Part shown: positions 1 through 7,625 of the stretch, piece by piece
Layout of the letters: each line of letters opens with the position of its first letter
Position numbering within the stretch: the stretch's first letter is position 1
Assembly: GCA_016871055.1 (NCBI GenBank)
Contig: VFZW01000017.1
Location: forward strand, 1 to 36,934
Direction: 5' to 3'
DNA: 36,934 nucleotides
Source: Acidobacteriota bacterium
GTDB taxonomy: Bacteria; Acidobacteriota; Terriglobia; Bryobacterales; Bryobacteraceae
The notes under the pieces: generated by a model
What the model saw: only the letters and a program-made list of their open reading frames with translations
The model's database searches: none
Told to the model about the DNA's origin: nothing
Made by a program: the position numbers and the translations under genes

Positions 1-138
1 GTAATACACAAATCGCCCGAGCGCATGCCCGCTAAGTGATTCACAATGAACCGCTTACCTCGCGCTCCCGCACGAGGTAAACGCTCTTCGCAGTAAACTC
101 CCGCTAGACGGCATGCTACGTTGGAGGATTCCCCCGCA

Positions 139-2592
139 ATGGATTTCCTCGCAGGACTCAACCCAGAACAACGTGAAGCGGTCGCTCATACAGAAGGCCC
201 GCTGCTGATACTCGCCGGCGCCGGTTCCGGCAAGACGCGCGTCATCACTCACCGCATTGGCCACTTGATCAAACAAAAAGGCGTGCCGCCGCACGCGATC
301 ATGGCGGTGACATTTACCAACAAGGCGTCGAAGGAGATGCGCGAGCGCGTCGCCAAGCTTCTTCAAGAGCCGGATCCGAACCGCCTGCCGAAACTCTCCA
401 CCTTCCACTCGTTCTGCGTGCGCTTCCTGCGACGCGACGGCGCGCGGCTCGCTGACATCCGGCAAAACTTCACGCCGACATTCAACATCTACGACGACGA
501 CGATCAGATCTCGGTCATCAAGCAGATCTACAAAGCGCTCGGCCTCGACGAGAAGTTCATGCAGTACCGTGCGGCATTGTCGCGCATTTCGCAAGCAAAG
601 TCGTCGAAGGAAACTCCGGCCGATTTCTACAAGCAAACGGTCGATCCGCGGATGTCGCGGCTAGCGGTGATCTACGAGCGTTACGAGTCGCGTCTGATCG
701 AAGCCAACGCGCTTGATTTCGATGACCTACTTCTTGAAACCGTTCGGCTGCTGTCCTACGACAAGGATCTGCGCGACCGCTACAACGACTGGCTGCGCTA
801 CATCATGATCGATGAGTATCAGGACACCAACCGCACGCAGTATGAGTTGATGCGCCTGCTCACAGCCAAGCACGGCAACGTCGGCGTGGTCGGCGATGAA
901 GACCAGTCGATCTACAGTTGGCGCGGCGCCGACATCCGCAACATCCTCGACTTCGAGAACGACTACCCCGACGCCAAGGTCATCCGCCTCGAACAGAACT
1001 ATCGCTCGACGAAGAATATTCTCGAAGCCGCCGGCGCCGTCGTCGAAAACAACTTGCAGCGCAAGGGTAAGAAGCTCTGGACCGATTCTGACAACGGAGA
1101 GAAGGTCACAGTGTTCGAAGCGCTCGATGGCGAGAACGAAGCGCTCTACATCGCCGATCAAGCAGACAAAGTGCTCGGCAACGATCCGCACACCCGCGTC
1201 GCCGTGCTCTACCGAACCAACTTTCAGTCCCGCCAGATTGAAGAAGCGCTGCGGCGTTATGGGCGGCCGTACATCGTCGTCGGGGGCTTTAGCTTCTATC
1301 AGCGCGCCGAAGTGAAGGACATTCTTTCGTACCTCAAGGCGGTGCAGGCGCCGGACGATGGCGTCTCGCTTCTGCGCATCATCAACACGCCCGCGCGAGG
1401 TATCGGCAAGACGACCTTGGAACAAGTCGAGCAATACAGCCTTGCCAATCAAATGTCGTTCCGCAAAGCGCTTGATAAAATGCTCGCGGACAAGCAACTC
1501 GGCGCGCGCGCGGAGAGTTCGCTGCGAGGCTTCGTGCAGTTGATGGACGAGTTGCGAGAGACCGCCTCCACCGAAGACGTCCACGACATCCTCAACGCGA
1601 TCGTCGAGAAATCGGGCTATCGCGCGATGTTGAAGAGCGATCCCTCGCCCGACGCCGAAACGCGCCTCGCCAACATCGACGAACTTCTCAACGCCGCGGC
1701 CGAAGCCAGCGAACGTGGCGAGACGATTACCGATTTTCTCGATCACGCCGCGCTTGTCTCCGACTCCGATCAACTCGACAGCGCCGCACGCATAAGCCTA
1801 TTGACGATGCACAACGCCAAGGGCCTCGAATTCCCGCACGTCTTCGTCGCAGGCATGGAGGAAGGTCTGTTCCCGCATCAGCGCTCGCTCATCGACAAAA
1901 ATTCGATGGAAGAAGAGCGGCGCCTCTGTTATGTCGCAATGACGCGCGCCGAGCAAAAGCTTACTTTGAGTTGGGCGCGCTTCCGCCGCAAGTTCGGCGG
2001 CGGCCCCAACGAACCGACTCTGCCCTCGCGATTCCTCAAAGAGGTGCCCGGGCGTCTGGTCGAACGCAAAGGCGTGCGCACGAATTACCGCGACGACGAT
2101 GACGACAATTTCACCGTCGAACTCGATACGGAACGCTACGAAGTCCGAGAGTCGGCGCAACGCAACACGTACACAGGCAAGACATACAATTCGGTCGAAA
2201 ACGTGCGCGGCTTCTTCAAGGAACGCGGCATCAACGTCCCCGCGCCTAGACAGTATTCGGCGCCCGCCGCGGAACCGAAGCCCTACGCGGTGCCACCGCC
2301 CAAACCGGCGCCTTATAAAGCCCCGACGTTGTTCGACGAACCGCCGAAGCCGCCCGCGGCGCCCGCGCCGAAGCTTGCCGGTTCGTTAGCCTATGGCGCC
2401 CCGCCCGCGCAGAAGTCTCCGGCAAAACGCCCGGGCACCGAGTACGTCGGCATCACCGTCAACCACTCGAAATTTGGCCGCGGCACCGTGCTGCGTCAAG
2501 AGGGTGAGGGCGAGGATGCTAAACTGACCGTTAGCTTTCCCGGTTACGGCCTGAAAAAGCTAGTAGCCAAATTCGCAGGAATCAACCGCTAA
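139..2592 (+). CDS. pcrA: ATP-dependent 3'-5' DNA helicase, UvrD/PcrA family
   Basis: Superfamily 1A helicase that unwinds DNA during repair and replication and, in PcrA relatives, contacts RNA polymerase. The 817-residue product has all the SF1A motifs: Walker A AGAGSGKT (about 26-33), motif II IDEYQD (about 224-229), motif III GDEDQSIYSWRGAD (about 255-268), motif IV LEQNYRS, motif V TMHNAKGLEF (about 556) and motif VI YVAMTRAE (about 602). A Pro/Ala-rich linker then leads to a C-terminal Tudor-like module (GITVNHSKFGRGTV onward), as in PcrA/UvrD. An upstream in-frame TTG at 121 exists, but the ATG at 139 is preferred because GGAGG lies 11 bases before it and the protein then begins at the usual NPEQREAV region. 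PcrA and UvrD cannot be separated without a tree. Confidence 0.95.
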   Translation: MDFLAGLNPEQREAVAHTEGPLLILAGAGSGKTRVITHRIGHLIKQKGVPPHAIMAVTFTNKASKEMRERVAKLLQEPDPNRLPKLSTFHSFCVRFLRRDGARLADIRQNFTPTFNIYDDDDQISVIKQIYKALGLDEKFMQYRAALSRISQAKSSKETPADFYKQTVDPRMSRLAVIYERYESRLIEANALDFDDLLLETVRLLSYDKDLRDRYNDWLRYIMIDEYQDTNRTQYELMRLLTAKHGNVGVVGDEDQSIYSWRGADIRNILDFENDYPDAKVIRLEQNYRSTKNILEAAGAVVENNLQRKGKKLWTDSDNGEKVTVFEALDGENEALYIADQADKVLGNDPHTRVAVLYRTNFQSRQIEEALRRYGRPYIVVGGFSFYQRAEVKDILSYLKAVQAPDDGVSLLRIINTPARGIGKTTLEQVEQYSLANQMSFRKALDKMLADKQLGARAESSLRGFVQLMDELRETASTEDVHDILNAIVEKSGYRAMLKSDPSPDAETRLANIDELLNAAAEASERGETITDFLDHAALVSDSDQLDSAARISLLTMHNAKGLEFPHVFVAGMEEGLFPHQRSLIDKNSMEEERRLCYVAMTRAEQKLTLSWARFRRKFGGGPNEPTLPSRFLKEVPGRLVERKGVRTNYRDDDDDNFTVELDTERYEVRESAQRNTYTGKTYNSVENVRGFFKERGINVPAPRQYSAPAAEPKPYAVPPPKPAPYKAPTLFDEPPKPPAAPAPKLAGSLAYGAPPAQKSPAKRPGTEYVGITVNHSKFGRGTVLRQEGEGEDAKLTVSFPGYGLKKLVAKFAGINR

Positions 2593-2594
2593 GA

Positions 2595-2753
2595 ATGAAC
2601 ACGACGAACATTACCGACAAAGCAGAACGCAAGGCAGTGAAGCGCAAGGCGCGCAAGGCTGCGCCGCCGAAGGCAAAACGCGCCGAAGGCGTAGCGCGCG
2701 GATCGAACAAGAAGAAGGTCAAGGTCCTCGCCAAAGGCCAGCGCAAGCGTTAA
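2595..2753 (+). CDS. Small Lys/Arg-rich protein (52 aa), unknown function
   Basis: A 52-codon reading frame begins two bases after the helicase stop codon and ends 25 bases before a strong terminator, so it sits as the last gene of the helicase transcript. The product starts MNTTNITDKAERKAVKRKAR and ends KGQRKR. Roughly 40% of residues are Lys or Arg, there are almost no hydrophobic residues, and no cysteines. This composition suggests a nucleic-acid or ribosome-binding peptide, but that is inference only. I do not recognise a family. Position and terminator support it as a gene; no clear Shine-Dalgarno is seen, which fits translational coupling to the helicase. Confidence 0.65.
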   Translation: MNTTNITDKAERKAVKRKARKAAPPKAKRAEGVARGSNKKKVKVLAKGQRKR

Positions 2754-2777
2754 CGATTTTCGTAGTCTCGAACAATT

Positions 2778-2801
2778 AGGGCGGCTTCGCGCCGCCCTTT
2801 T
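2778..2801 (+). terminator. Rho-independent terminator after the helicase/basic-protein unit
   Basis: An 8-bp perfect stem (AGGGCGGC at 2778-2785 with GCCGCCCT at 2791-2798) has a 5-base loop TTCGC and is followed by a T run. It lies between the basic-protein stop (2753) and the permease start (2825), so it separates the two transcription units. Confidence 0.9.
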
Positions 2802-2824
2802 GACATTCCCCGACGGAGGCCCGC

Positions 2825-4315
2825 ATGGGAAATTTGTTTCGCACCAAGAACATCGACCAGTTGATCGAGGAGTCGGAACAGAAAGGGCGGAGCCTCGCAC
2901 GCACGCTGGGTCCTTGGAGTCTTACCGCTCTCGGTATTGGCGCCGTCATCGGCGCGGGTATTTTCACGCTTACTGGCACGGCCGCGGCGGGACTGACGCT
3001 GAACACGCATTCGATTCTGCATGCGCCCGTGCTCGACCTGTTGTGGAACGGTCCGAACGCGGTGTCGACGATCGGCCGTCCAGGCGCCGGCCCGGGCGTC
3101 GCGCTGTCGTTCGTGATTCTCGCGCTGATCTGCGGGCTGGCCGGCCTTTGTTACGCCGAACTCGCATCGATGATTCCGGTTGCCGGTAGCGCGTATACAT
3201 ACGCCTATGCAACGCTTGGCGAAATTGTCGCCTGGATCATCGGTTGGGATCTCATCCTTGAGTACGCCGTGTCGAACATGGCTGTCGCCGTCGGCTTCTC
3301 CGCGTACTTCAACTCGATCCTCGACGCGCTTTTCGGCGTGCACCTGCCTCGTGAACTCAGCGAGCCGATGATCGTCAACGGCGAATTTTCCGGGGCATGG
3401 TTCAACGTACCGGCGCTGCTGATTATCCTCGTGCTCTCGGCAATTCTCGTGCGCGGCGTCAAGGAAAGCGCAGGCGCCAACAACGTGATGGTGATCATCA
3501 AGGTCGGCGCGATTCTCATCTTCGTCATCGGCGCGTCGCGCGCTGTCAACCCAACGAACTGGCAGCCGTTCATGCCTAACGGATTCAGTGGCGTACTGAC
3601 CGGCGCGGCCATCGTCTTCTTCACCTATATCGGTTTCGACTCGGTTTCCACCGCCGCCGAAGAGTGCAAGAATCCCAAGCGCGATCTGCCGCTCGGCATC
3701 TTCTTCACACTCGGAATCTGCGCCATTCTCTATGCATCGGTCGCGCTGGTTCTCACCGGCATCGCCGATTGGCGTTCCTTGAACAACGCCGCGCCCGTGG
3801 CCAATGCGCTCAAGGCGATCGGCTTCGAAGGGCTGCAAGGCGTCGTAAGCGTCGGCGCCGCGATCGGCATGATTAGTTCGCTCCTGGTGTTTCAGTACGG
3901 TCAGGCGCGCGTCTGGTTCGCGATGTCGCGCGATAAACTGCTGCCGGACATTTTCAGCAAGGTTCACCCCAGGCATCAAACGCCGCATATTTCGACCTGG
4001 GTCGCCGGCTTTGCGGTTGGAGTGCCCGCGGGAATCTGGGATATCGGCACGTTCGCAGACTTGTCTAACATAGGCACGCTATTTGCGTTCGCGCTCGCTT
4101 CGGCCGGCGTGATCGTGCTTCGAAAAAACCAACCGGACCGCCCGCGCGGCTTCCGCGTTCCGCTCGTTCCGCTGATTCCGATACTCTCGATCCTCATGTG
4201 CGTCATCCTCATGATGAGCCTGCCGCTTGAGACGTGGATTCGGTTTTTCGTCTGGCTGATTATCGGGCTGATCATCTACTTCCTCTACAGCCGGCCGCGT
4301 CTCGAAAACGCCTGA
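2825..4315 (+). CDS. APC-family amino acid permease (cationic amino acid transporter type)
   Basis: Integral membrane secondary transporter of 496 residues, the usual length for CAT/YfnA-like members of the amino acid-polyamine-organocation superfamily. The first membrane segment carries the substrate-binding glycine motif GIGAVIGAGIFTLTG (about 39-53), and the GFDSVSTAAEECKNPKRDLP motif typical of the CAT subfamily lies at about 267-286. About twelve or more hydrophobic segments follow one another to the C-terminus. GGAGG at 2815-2819 precedes the ATG at 2825. The stop overlaps the next small gene (ATGA). The substrate cannot be read from sequence; cationic or branched-chain amino acids are usual for this family. 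Confidence 0.9.
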   Translation: MGNLFRTKNIDQLIEESEQKGRSLARTLGPWSLTALGIGAVIGAGIFTLTGTAAAGLTLNTHSILHAPVLDLLWNGPNAVSTIGRPGAGPGVALSFVILALICGLAGLCYAELASMIPVAGSAYTYAYATLGEIVAWIIGWDLILEYAVSNMAVAVGFSAYFNSILDALFGVHLPRELSEPMIVNGEFSGAWFNVPALLIILVLSAILVRGVKESAGANNVMVIIKVGAILIFVIGASRAVNPTNWQPFMPNGFSGVLTGAAIVFFTYIGFDSVSTAAEECKNPKRDLPLGIFFTLGICAILYASVALVLTGIADWRSLNNAAPVANALKAIGFEGLQGVVSVGAAIGMISSLLVFQYGQARVWFAMSRDKLLPDIFSKVHPRHQTPHISTWVAGFAVGVPAGIWDIGTFADLSNIGTLFAFALASAGVIVLRKNQPDRPRGFRVPLVPLIPILSILMCVILMMSLPLETWIRFFVWLIIGLIIYFLYSRPRLENA

Positions 4316-4452
4316 TGAAACTTCTCGGCCTCACATTCGCCGTAGCGCTCCTCATGGCGACGACCATTCCGGCAAGCTTGGCAAGAGATCTCGGCGCGCG
4401 GCTGATCATCGCAGCCGGCATCTATTTCGCAGCCACAGCCGGGCGCGAGTAA
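4315..4452 (+). CDS. 45-residue membrane or exported peptide coupled to the permease
   Basis: A 45-codon frame whose ATG overlaps the permease TGA (ATGA), which predicts translational coupling. The product begins MKLLGLTFAVALLMATTIPA, a basic start followed by a hydrophobic core, then a second short hydrophobic stretch (LIIAAGIYFAATA). It could be a small bitopic or hairpin membrane protein accompanying the transporter, or an exported peptide with an uncleaved signal. No family is recognised. Confidence 0.55.
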   Translation: MKLLGLTFAVALLMATTIPASLARDLGARLIIAAGIYFAATAGRE

Positions 4453-4475
4453 CACTTTGCGGCCCTAAAACGCCT

Positions 4476-4481
4476 TATACT
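4476..4481 (+). promoter_or_regulatory. Candidate -10 element upstream of the class II cytochrome c
   Basis: TATACT lies 56 bases before the GTG start of the cytochrome gene, in the only intergenic space available for its promoter. No convincing -35 hexamer is found at 16-18 bp, so the assignment is tentative. An inverted repeat follows at 4489-4504. Confidence 0.4.
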
Positions 4482-4488
4482 AGACGAA

Positions 4489-4504
4489 CGCCGTCTCGAC
4501 GGCG
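4489..4504. repeat. Short perfect inverted repeat in the cytochrome 5' leader
   Basis: CGCCGTC (4489-4495) and GACGGCG (4498-4504) are separated by TC. It lies about 8-23 bases downstream of the candidate -10 at 4476-4481. It could be an operator half-site pair or a small RNA hairpin in the leader. No regulator for it can be named. Confidence 0.4.
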
Positions 4505-4537
4505 AAGATCAACCCCAAACTACAAGGAGTTCATACG

Positions 4538-4921
4538 GTGAGAATTCTCAGCCTGACCTTCGCCGGCTTGATGCTGGCGGTGGCTACGATGCCGGCCGCT
4601 GAAAAGCCCAGCGCCGAGCACGTGAAAATGATGAAGGACCTCGGTGCGCAGATGGGCGCCATTCGCAAGAGTGTCGACGTTGCAAAGAACGCCGCCGCTA
4701 TGGAAGAGACGATGAAGGCCGTCACGAAGTATTGGGCGTCGAAGTCCGACGCTGCCAAGAAGGCCTGCGCCGACAGCACAGCCGGCGCCGCCGCGGCCGC
4801 CAAGGCCGGTGACGACAAAGCCGCTCTCGGCGCCGCGATGAAGATGGTCGGCGCGGGCTGCAAGGGCTGCCACGACGCACATCGCGAAAAAGTTTCGGAC
4901 ACCGAATACCTCATCAAATAA
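4538..4921 (+). CDS. Class II (cytochrome c'/c556-like) c-type cytochrome
   Basis: Exported haem protein of 127 residues. A signal peptide spans about residues 1-21 (ends MPAAEK), a mostly helical Ala/Lys-rich body follows, and the single haem-attachment motif CKGCH is at 108-112, close to the C-terminus. That position is diagnostic of class II cytochromes (four-helix bundle) as opposed to class I. Met39 in KDLGAQMG is a possible axial ligand of the c556 type. The start is a GTG at 4538 with AAGGAG 9 bases upstream. It is monocistronic, bounded by the terminator at 4940-4968. A periplasmic electron-carrier role is inferred from the family; the redox partner is unknown. Confidence 0.85.
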   Translation: MRILSLTFAGLMLAVATMPAAEKPSAEHVKMMKDLGAQMGAIRKSVDVAKNAAAMEETMKAVTKYWASKSDAAKKACADSTAGAAAAAKAGDDKAALGAAMKMVGAGCKGCHDAHREKVSDTEYLIK

Positions 4922-4939
4922 CGATTTCAGCGTTTGTTG

Positions 4940-4968
4940 AAAAGGCCCTCGCTCGTCGAGGGCCTTTT
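4940..4968. terminator. Bidirectional terminator between convergent genes
   Basis: A 12-bp perfect stem, AAAAGGCCCTCG (4940-4951) with CGAGGGCCTTTT (4957-4968), encloses loop CTCGT. It has an A run on the left and a T run on the right, so it can stop transcription from the cytochrome gene (+) and from the alpha/beta hydrolase gene (-), which ends at 4974. Confidence 0.9.
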
Positions 4969-4973
4969 GATTA

Positions 4974-5783
4974 TTAGGCGCTCAGCACGAAGCGGATGAC
5001 ATCTTCGTAGACCTCGTCGCGATTGGTTTCCAGCAACAAGTTGTGCCGCGCTCCGGAATACAATTTCTCATCTCGCAGCGGTGACGAAGTCCATGCAAGG
5101 AACCGCCGCTCCGGCTTGGCGATTGTGTCGGCGTCGCCGTGCAGCATTAACAACGGCGCGCGAATCGCGGCCGCGTTGCGTTTCACGTTTTTCACGGTTT
5201 GAAAGAACGTCTCAAAAGCCGGCCCCGTCGCGCGCTGATGGAACAACGGGTCGCCCAGATATTGCCGCACTAACTCTTCGTCGCGCGACACCTCTTCGAC
5301 GCCGAGCCTCGGCGATAGATTCGCTCTCGGAGCAACCATCGACAGGAGCTTGCCGATGAGCAGTATCATCGGCGACAGCGAAACTTTCCCCAACGGCGCG
5401 GCCAGCGTAATCAGCGGTGTCGAAGCGCCCGTCGCCGCCGCCCAATCCAACACGACGATCGATCCGAGCGACAGCCCAAGTATCGCGTCCGGCTTCACAT
5501 GATCGACAACGGTTGACAGATCCTCGCGCATCGGAGACCAAACGCGTGGCAGCTCGCGCTCGCTGCCATGCCCCGGCAGATCGAATCCGTGCAACTCGAT
5601 CCCCGCCGCCGCCAGCGCGGATGCCAGCATCCGATACGGCAACATCTCTTTGTGCTCACCATATCCGTGCACATAGAGCAGCCGCTTCCGCAACTGCGGC
5701 GGCGCATTCCGCACGGCTGAAATCGCCCGCCGCGGCCCCGCGATCTCATAACGCAGCTCAGGAGAAAGGCCAGACACGTTCAA
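4974..5783 (-). CDS. Alpha/beta hydrolase (monoacylglycerol lipase/lysophospholipase-like)
   Basis: A 269-residue alpha/beta-hydrolase-fold enzyme with HGYGEHKEM near the N-terminus (oxyanion region), nucleophile elbow GLSLG (about 103-107, serine nucleophile), an acid-loop sequence LMLHGDADTIAKPE (about 212-225) and a catalytic-His region SGARHNLLLE (about 245). This order matches the monoacylglycerol lipase/lysophospholipase (Hydrolase_4) group. No signal peptide, so probably cytoplasmic. The ATG at 5783 makes a 26-base overlap with the upstream amidohydrolase on the same strand, which suggests a two-gene operon. The true substrate is not deducible. Confidence 0.85.
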   Translation of the reverse strand: MNVSGLSPELRYEIAGPRRAISAVRNAPPQLRKRLLYVHGYGEHKEMLPYRMLASALAAAGIELHGFDLPGHGSERELPRVWSPMREDLSTVVDHVKPDAILGLSLGSIVVLDWAAATGASTPLITLAAPLGKVSLSPMILLIGKLLSMVAPRANLSPRLGVEEVSRDEELVRQYLGDPLFHQRATGPAFETFFQTVKNVKRNAAAIRAPLLMLHGDADTIAKPERRFLAWTSSPLRDEKLYSGARHNLLLETNRDEVYEDVIRFVLSA

Positions 5784-6627
5784 TCGTCTTCGACAACATC
5801 CACGCTTTGTCGTCTTCGTTCAGAAACTTCATATCGTTTCGAACCACGCGCAGCGTTTGCTCATACGTGGCGTGCGGCAAGCACACCGGCCAATCGGTCG
5901 CCCACATCAGCCGTTGCGGGCCGAACGCCTGATGCAGCCGCTTCACGTGCTCTTGCGAATCCATCCACGGATACTGTTGCTTCGACAGCGCCCACGTGTG
6001 CGAGATCTTGACGAACAATTTCGGATGACGCTTCAGCGCAATCAACTTCTCCAACTCCGCGGGTTGCGCGACAGGCGTATCGGCCATGTGATCGACCACA
6101 ATGGTCAACTCGGGAAACTCATCAATCAGAGTGCCGATGTCCGGCATCCGCGATATTGGCGCAAGCAGCGTCATCGGCACGCCTAACTCCGAGCAGCGCT
6201 TGAACAGCGGCTTCATCAACGATCCGCGAATCCAATCGCCCGACGCGTTCGCCGCGGGCGACAAACGCACGCCGCGACAACCCGCCTCCGTCAACTCCGC
6301 CAGATGCTCGGGCGCGTCCGGGTTCTCCGGATTCACGCGGCACACACCCTGGAAATACTGCGGATACTTCTTCAGCGTGCTCAACAAGAACGAGTTGTCG
6401 AACATGTAGTGGCGGACCTGAATGATCACGGTTTTGGCCACACCGTTCTGCTTCATCAACTCGATCAACATCTCGGGAGACTTGTCGTCTTCGGGATGCG
6501 AAGAGTTCCCCTTCCAGTACGGATAGCGGGGGTCTTTCTTGTACACGTGTACGTGCGGGTCGATAATTCGATAGGGTGTGGCGGCGCTCATTGCAGCTCC
6601 AGCCGCGAGCATTTCACGGCGTGTCAT
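5758..6627 (-). CDS. Amidohydrolase (Amidohydro_2 / TIM-barrel metal-dependent hydrolase) with RR leader
   Basis: A 289-residue metal-dependent hydrolase of the amidohydrolase-2 (COG3618-like) type. The N-terminus MTRREMLAAGAAMSAAT resembles a short twin-arginine leader. The first strand carries the metal-binding HxH (DPHVHV, His25 and His27). A later IVVDHMADTP segment and MWATDWPVCLP near the C-terminus supply the remaining His/Asp ligands usual in this family. Known relatives hydrolyse lactones or decarboxylate aromatic acids; which applies here is unknown. It is divergent from the cation antiporter, with only 35 bases between the two starts, and is followed by an overlapping hydrolase gene. 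Confidence 0.85.
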   Translation of the reverse strand: MTRREMLAAGAAMSAATPYRIIDPHVHVYKKDPRYPYWKGNSSHPEDDKSPEMLIELMKQNGVAKTVIIQVRHYMFDNSFLLSTLKKYPQYFQGVCRVNPENPDAPEHLAELTEAGCRGVRLSPAANASGDWIRGSLMKPLFKRCSELGVPMTLLAPISRMPDIGTLIDEFPELTIVVDHMADTPVAQPAELEKLIALKRHPKLFVKISHTWALSKQQYPWMDSQEHVKRLHQAFGPQRLMWATDWPVCLPHATYEQTLRVVRNDMKFLNEDDKAWMLSKTIERVWPFS

Positions 6628-6650
6628 ACATAGATACTTTACGTCATCGG

Positions 6651-6656
6651 TACACT
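6651..6656 (+). promoter_or_regulatory. -10 element predicting a leaderless antiporter mRNA
   Basis: TACACT ends six bases before the GTG start at 6663, placing the expected transcription start (7 bases after the hexamer) on the start codon itself. No Shine-Dalgarno is present. The -35 region is weak. The same geometry is seen at 16374-16379/16386 and 32637-32642/32649. Confidence 0.45.
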
Positions 6657-6662
6657 AATCTG

Positions 6663-7625
6663 GTGGAAGCCTTTGCGATCTTTGCTATCTCACTCGCCGT
6701 TCTGCTTGTCTGCGCCAAATACTTCGTCGAAAGCGCGGCGCTGCTTGCCGAAGCCGCCGGCGTTTCGCCGCTCGTGGTCGGTATGACGGTCATTGCGTTC
6801 GGAACATCGGCGCCCGAACTTGTCGTTAACACGCTCGCTGCCTATCGCGGCGAGACCGGCCTCGCCTTCGGCAACGTCGCTGGGTCGTGCATTGTCAATT
6901 CCGGATTCGTCCTCGCTGTCACCGCGTTGATCCGTCCGCTACGCGTCGAAACCTCGATCATCACGCGGGAAATTCCGATGCTCATCGCGGGCGTCGCGGC
7001 TCTACTCATCTTAGCCGCCGACAACGTTCTAAGCCGTGCCGATGGACTGATCCTGCTTCTGTTATTCGGAATCTTCCTCTACTACACAGCGATCTACGCC
7101 GCCGCCAAGCGCGCTCTCGAAGGCCCCGATCCGTTCGCCGAAGAAGTCGCGGCCAACGCCGTCTCCCGTAAGCCATCGGCCAAGGACGCCATCATACTGC
7201 TGGCCAGTCTCGCCGGCGTTTCGATCAGCGCCGGCTACGCGGTCGACGGCGCTAGCGCGCTCGCCCGCGTGTTCGGATTGTCCGAGGCGTTGATCGGCCT
7301 CACCATCGTATCGCTCGGCACTACTCTTCCGGAACTGACCACCTGCATCATCGCCGCGCGCCGCGGCAACGCCGACATCGCGCTCGGCAATGTCGTCGGA
7401 TCGAATCTGTTCAACATCATGGCCATCGGCGGCAGCGCCGCAACTACGCGCGCGGTCCCCGTACCGGATGGGGGACAAGTCGACCTCGCGGCGATGGCCC
7501 TGCTCACTGTCGTCCTGCTGCCGATAGCGATCCGCTCCGGCCGTCAAGTGACGCGCGGCGAAGGCGCGTTCCTGCTGACTCTCTACCTCGCCTACCTCAG
7601 TTTCCGCCTGACGACACAATCTTAG
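6663..7625 (+). CDS. Ca2+/cation antiporter, CaCA family (YrbG-like)
   Basis: Integral membrane exchanger of 320 residues with about ten hydrophobic segments in two inverted repeats. Each repeat has the signature alpha motif: VIAFGTSAPELVVN in the first half, and SLGTTLPELTTC with ALGNVVGSNLFN in the second. The family swaps Na+ or H+ for Ca2+ across the inner membrane. The reading frame is open back to 6576, but the upstream codons are not membrane-like, so the GTG at 6663 (product begins MEAFAIFAISLAVLL) is chosen; it follows a -10-like TACACT by six bases. Its 3' end overlaps the convergent phosphoesterase gene by 29 bases. Confidence 0.88.
   Translation: MEAFAIFAISLAVLLVCAKYFVESAALLAEAAGVSPLVVGMTVIAFGTSAPELVVNTLAAYRGETGLAFGNVAGSCIVNSGFVLAVTALIRPLRVETSIITREIPMLIAGVAALLILAADNVLSRADGLILLLLFGIFLYYTAIYAAAKRALEGPDPFAEEVAANAVSRKPSAKDAIILLASLAGVSISAGYAVDGASALARVFGLSEALIGLTIVSLGTTLPELTTCIIAARRGNADIALGNVVGSNLFNIMAIGGSAATTRAVPVPDGGQVDLAAMALLTVVLLPIAIRSGRQVTRGEGAFLLTLYLAYLSFRLTTQS

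Noticed and set aside
727-1773. Long minus-strand frame (348 codons) inside the helicase gene
   Set aside because: It is antisense to an intact SF1A helicase, has no recognisable domain and mirrors the codon bias of the true gene, as often happens in GC-rich DNA.
2750-3988. 412-codon minus-strand frame across the permease
   Set aside because: Antisense shadow of a well-supported membrane transporter; the composition (His/Asp/Arg-rich, no domains) is typical of shadow frames.
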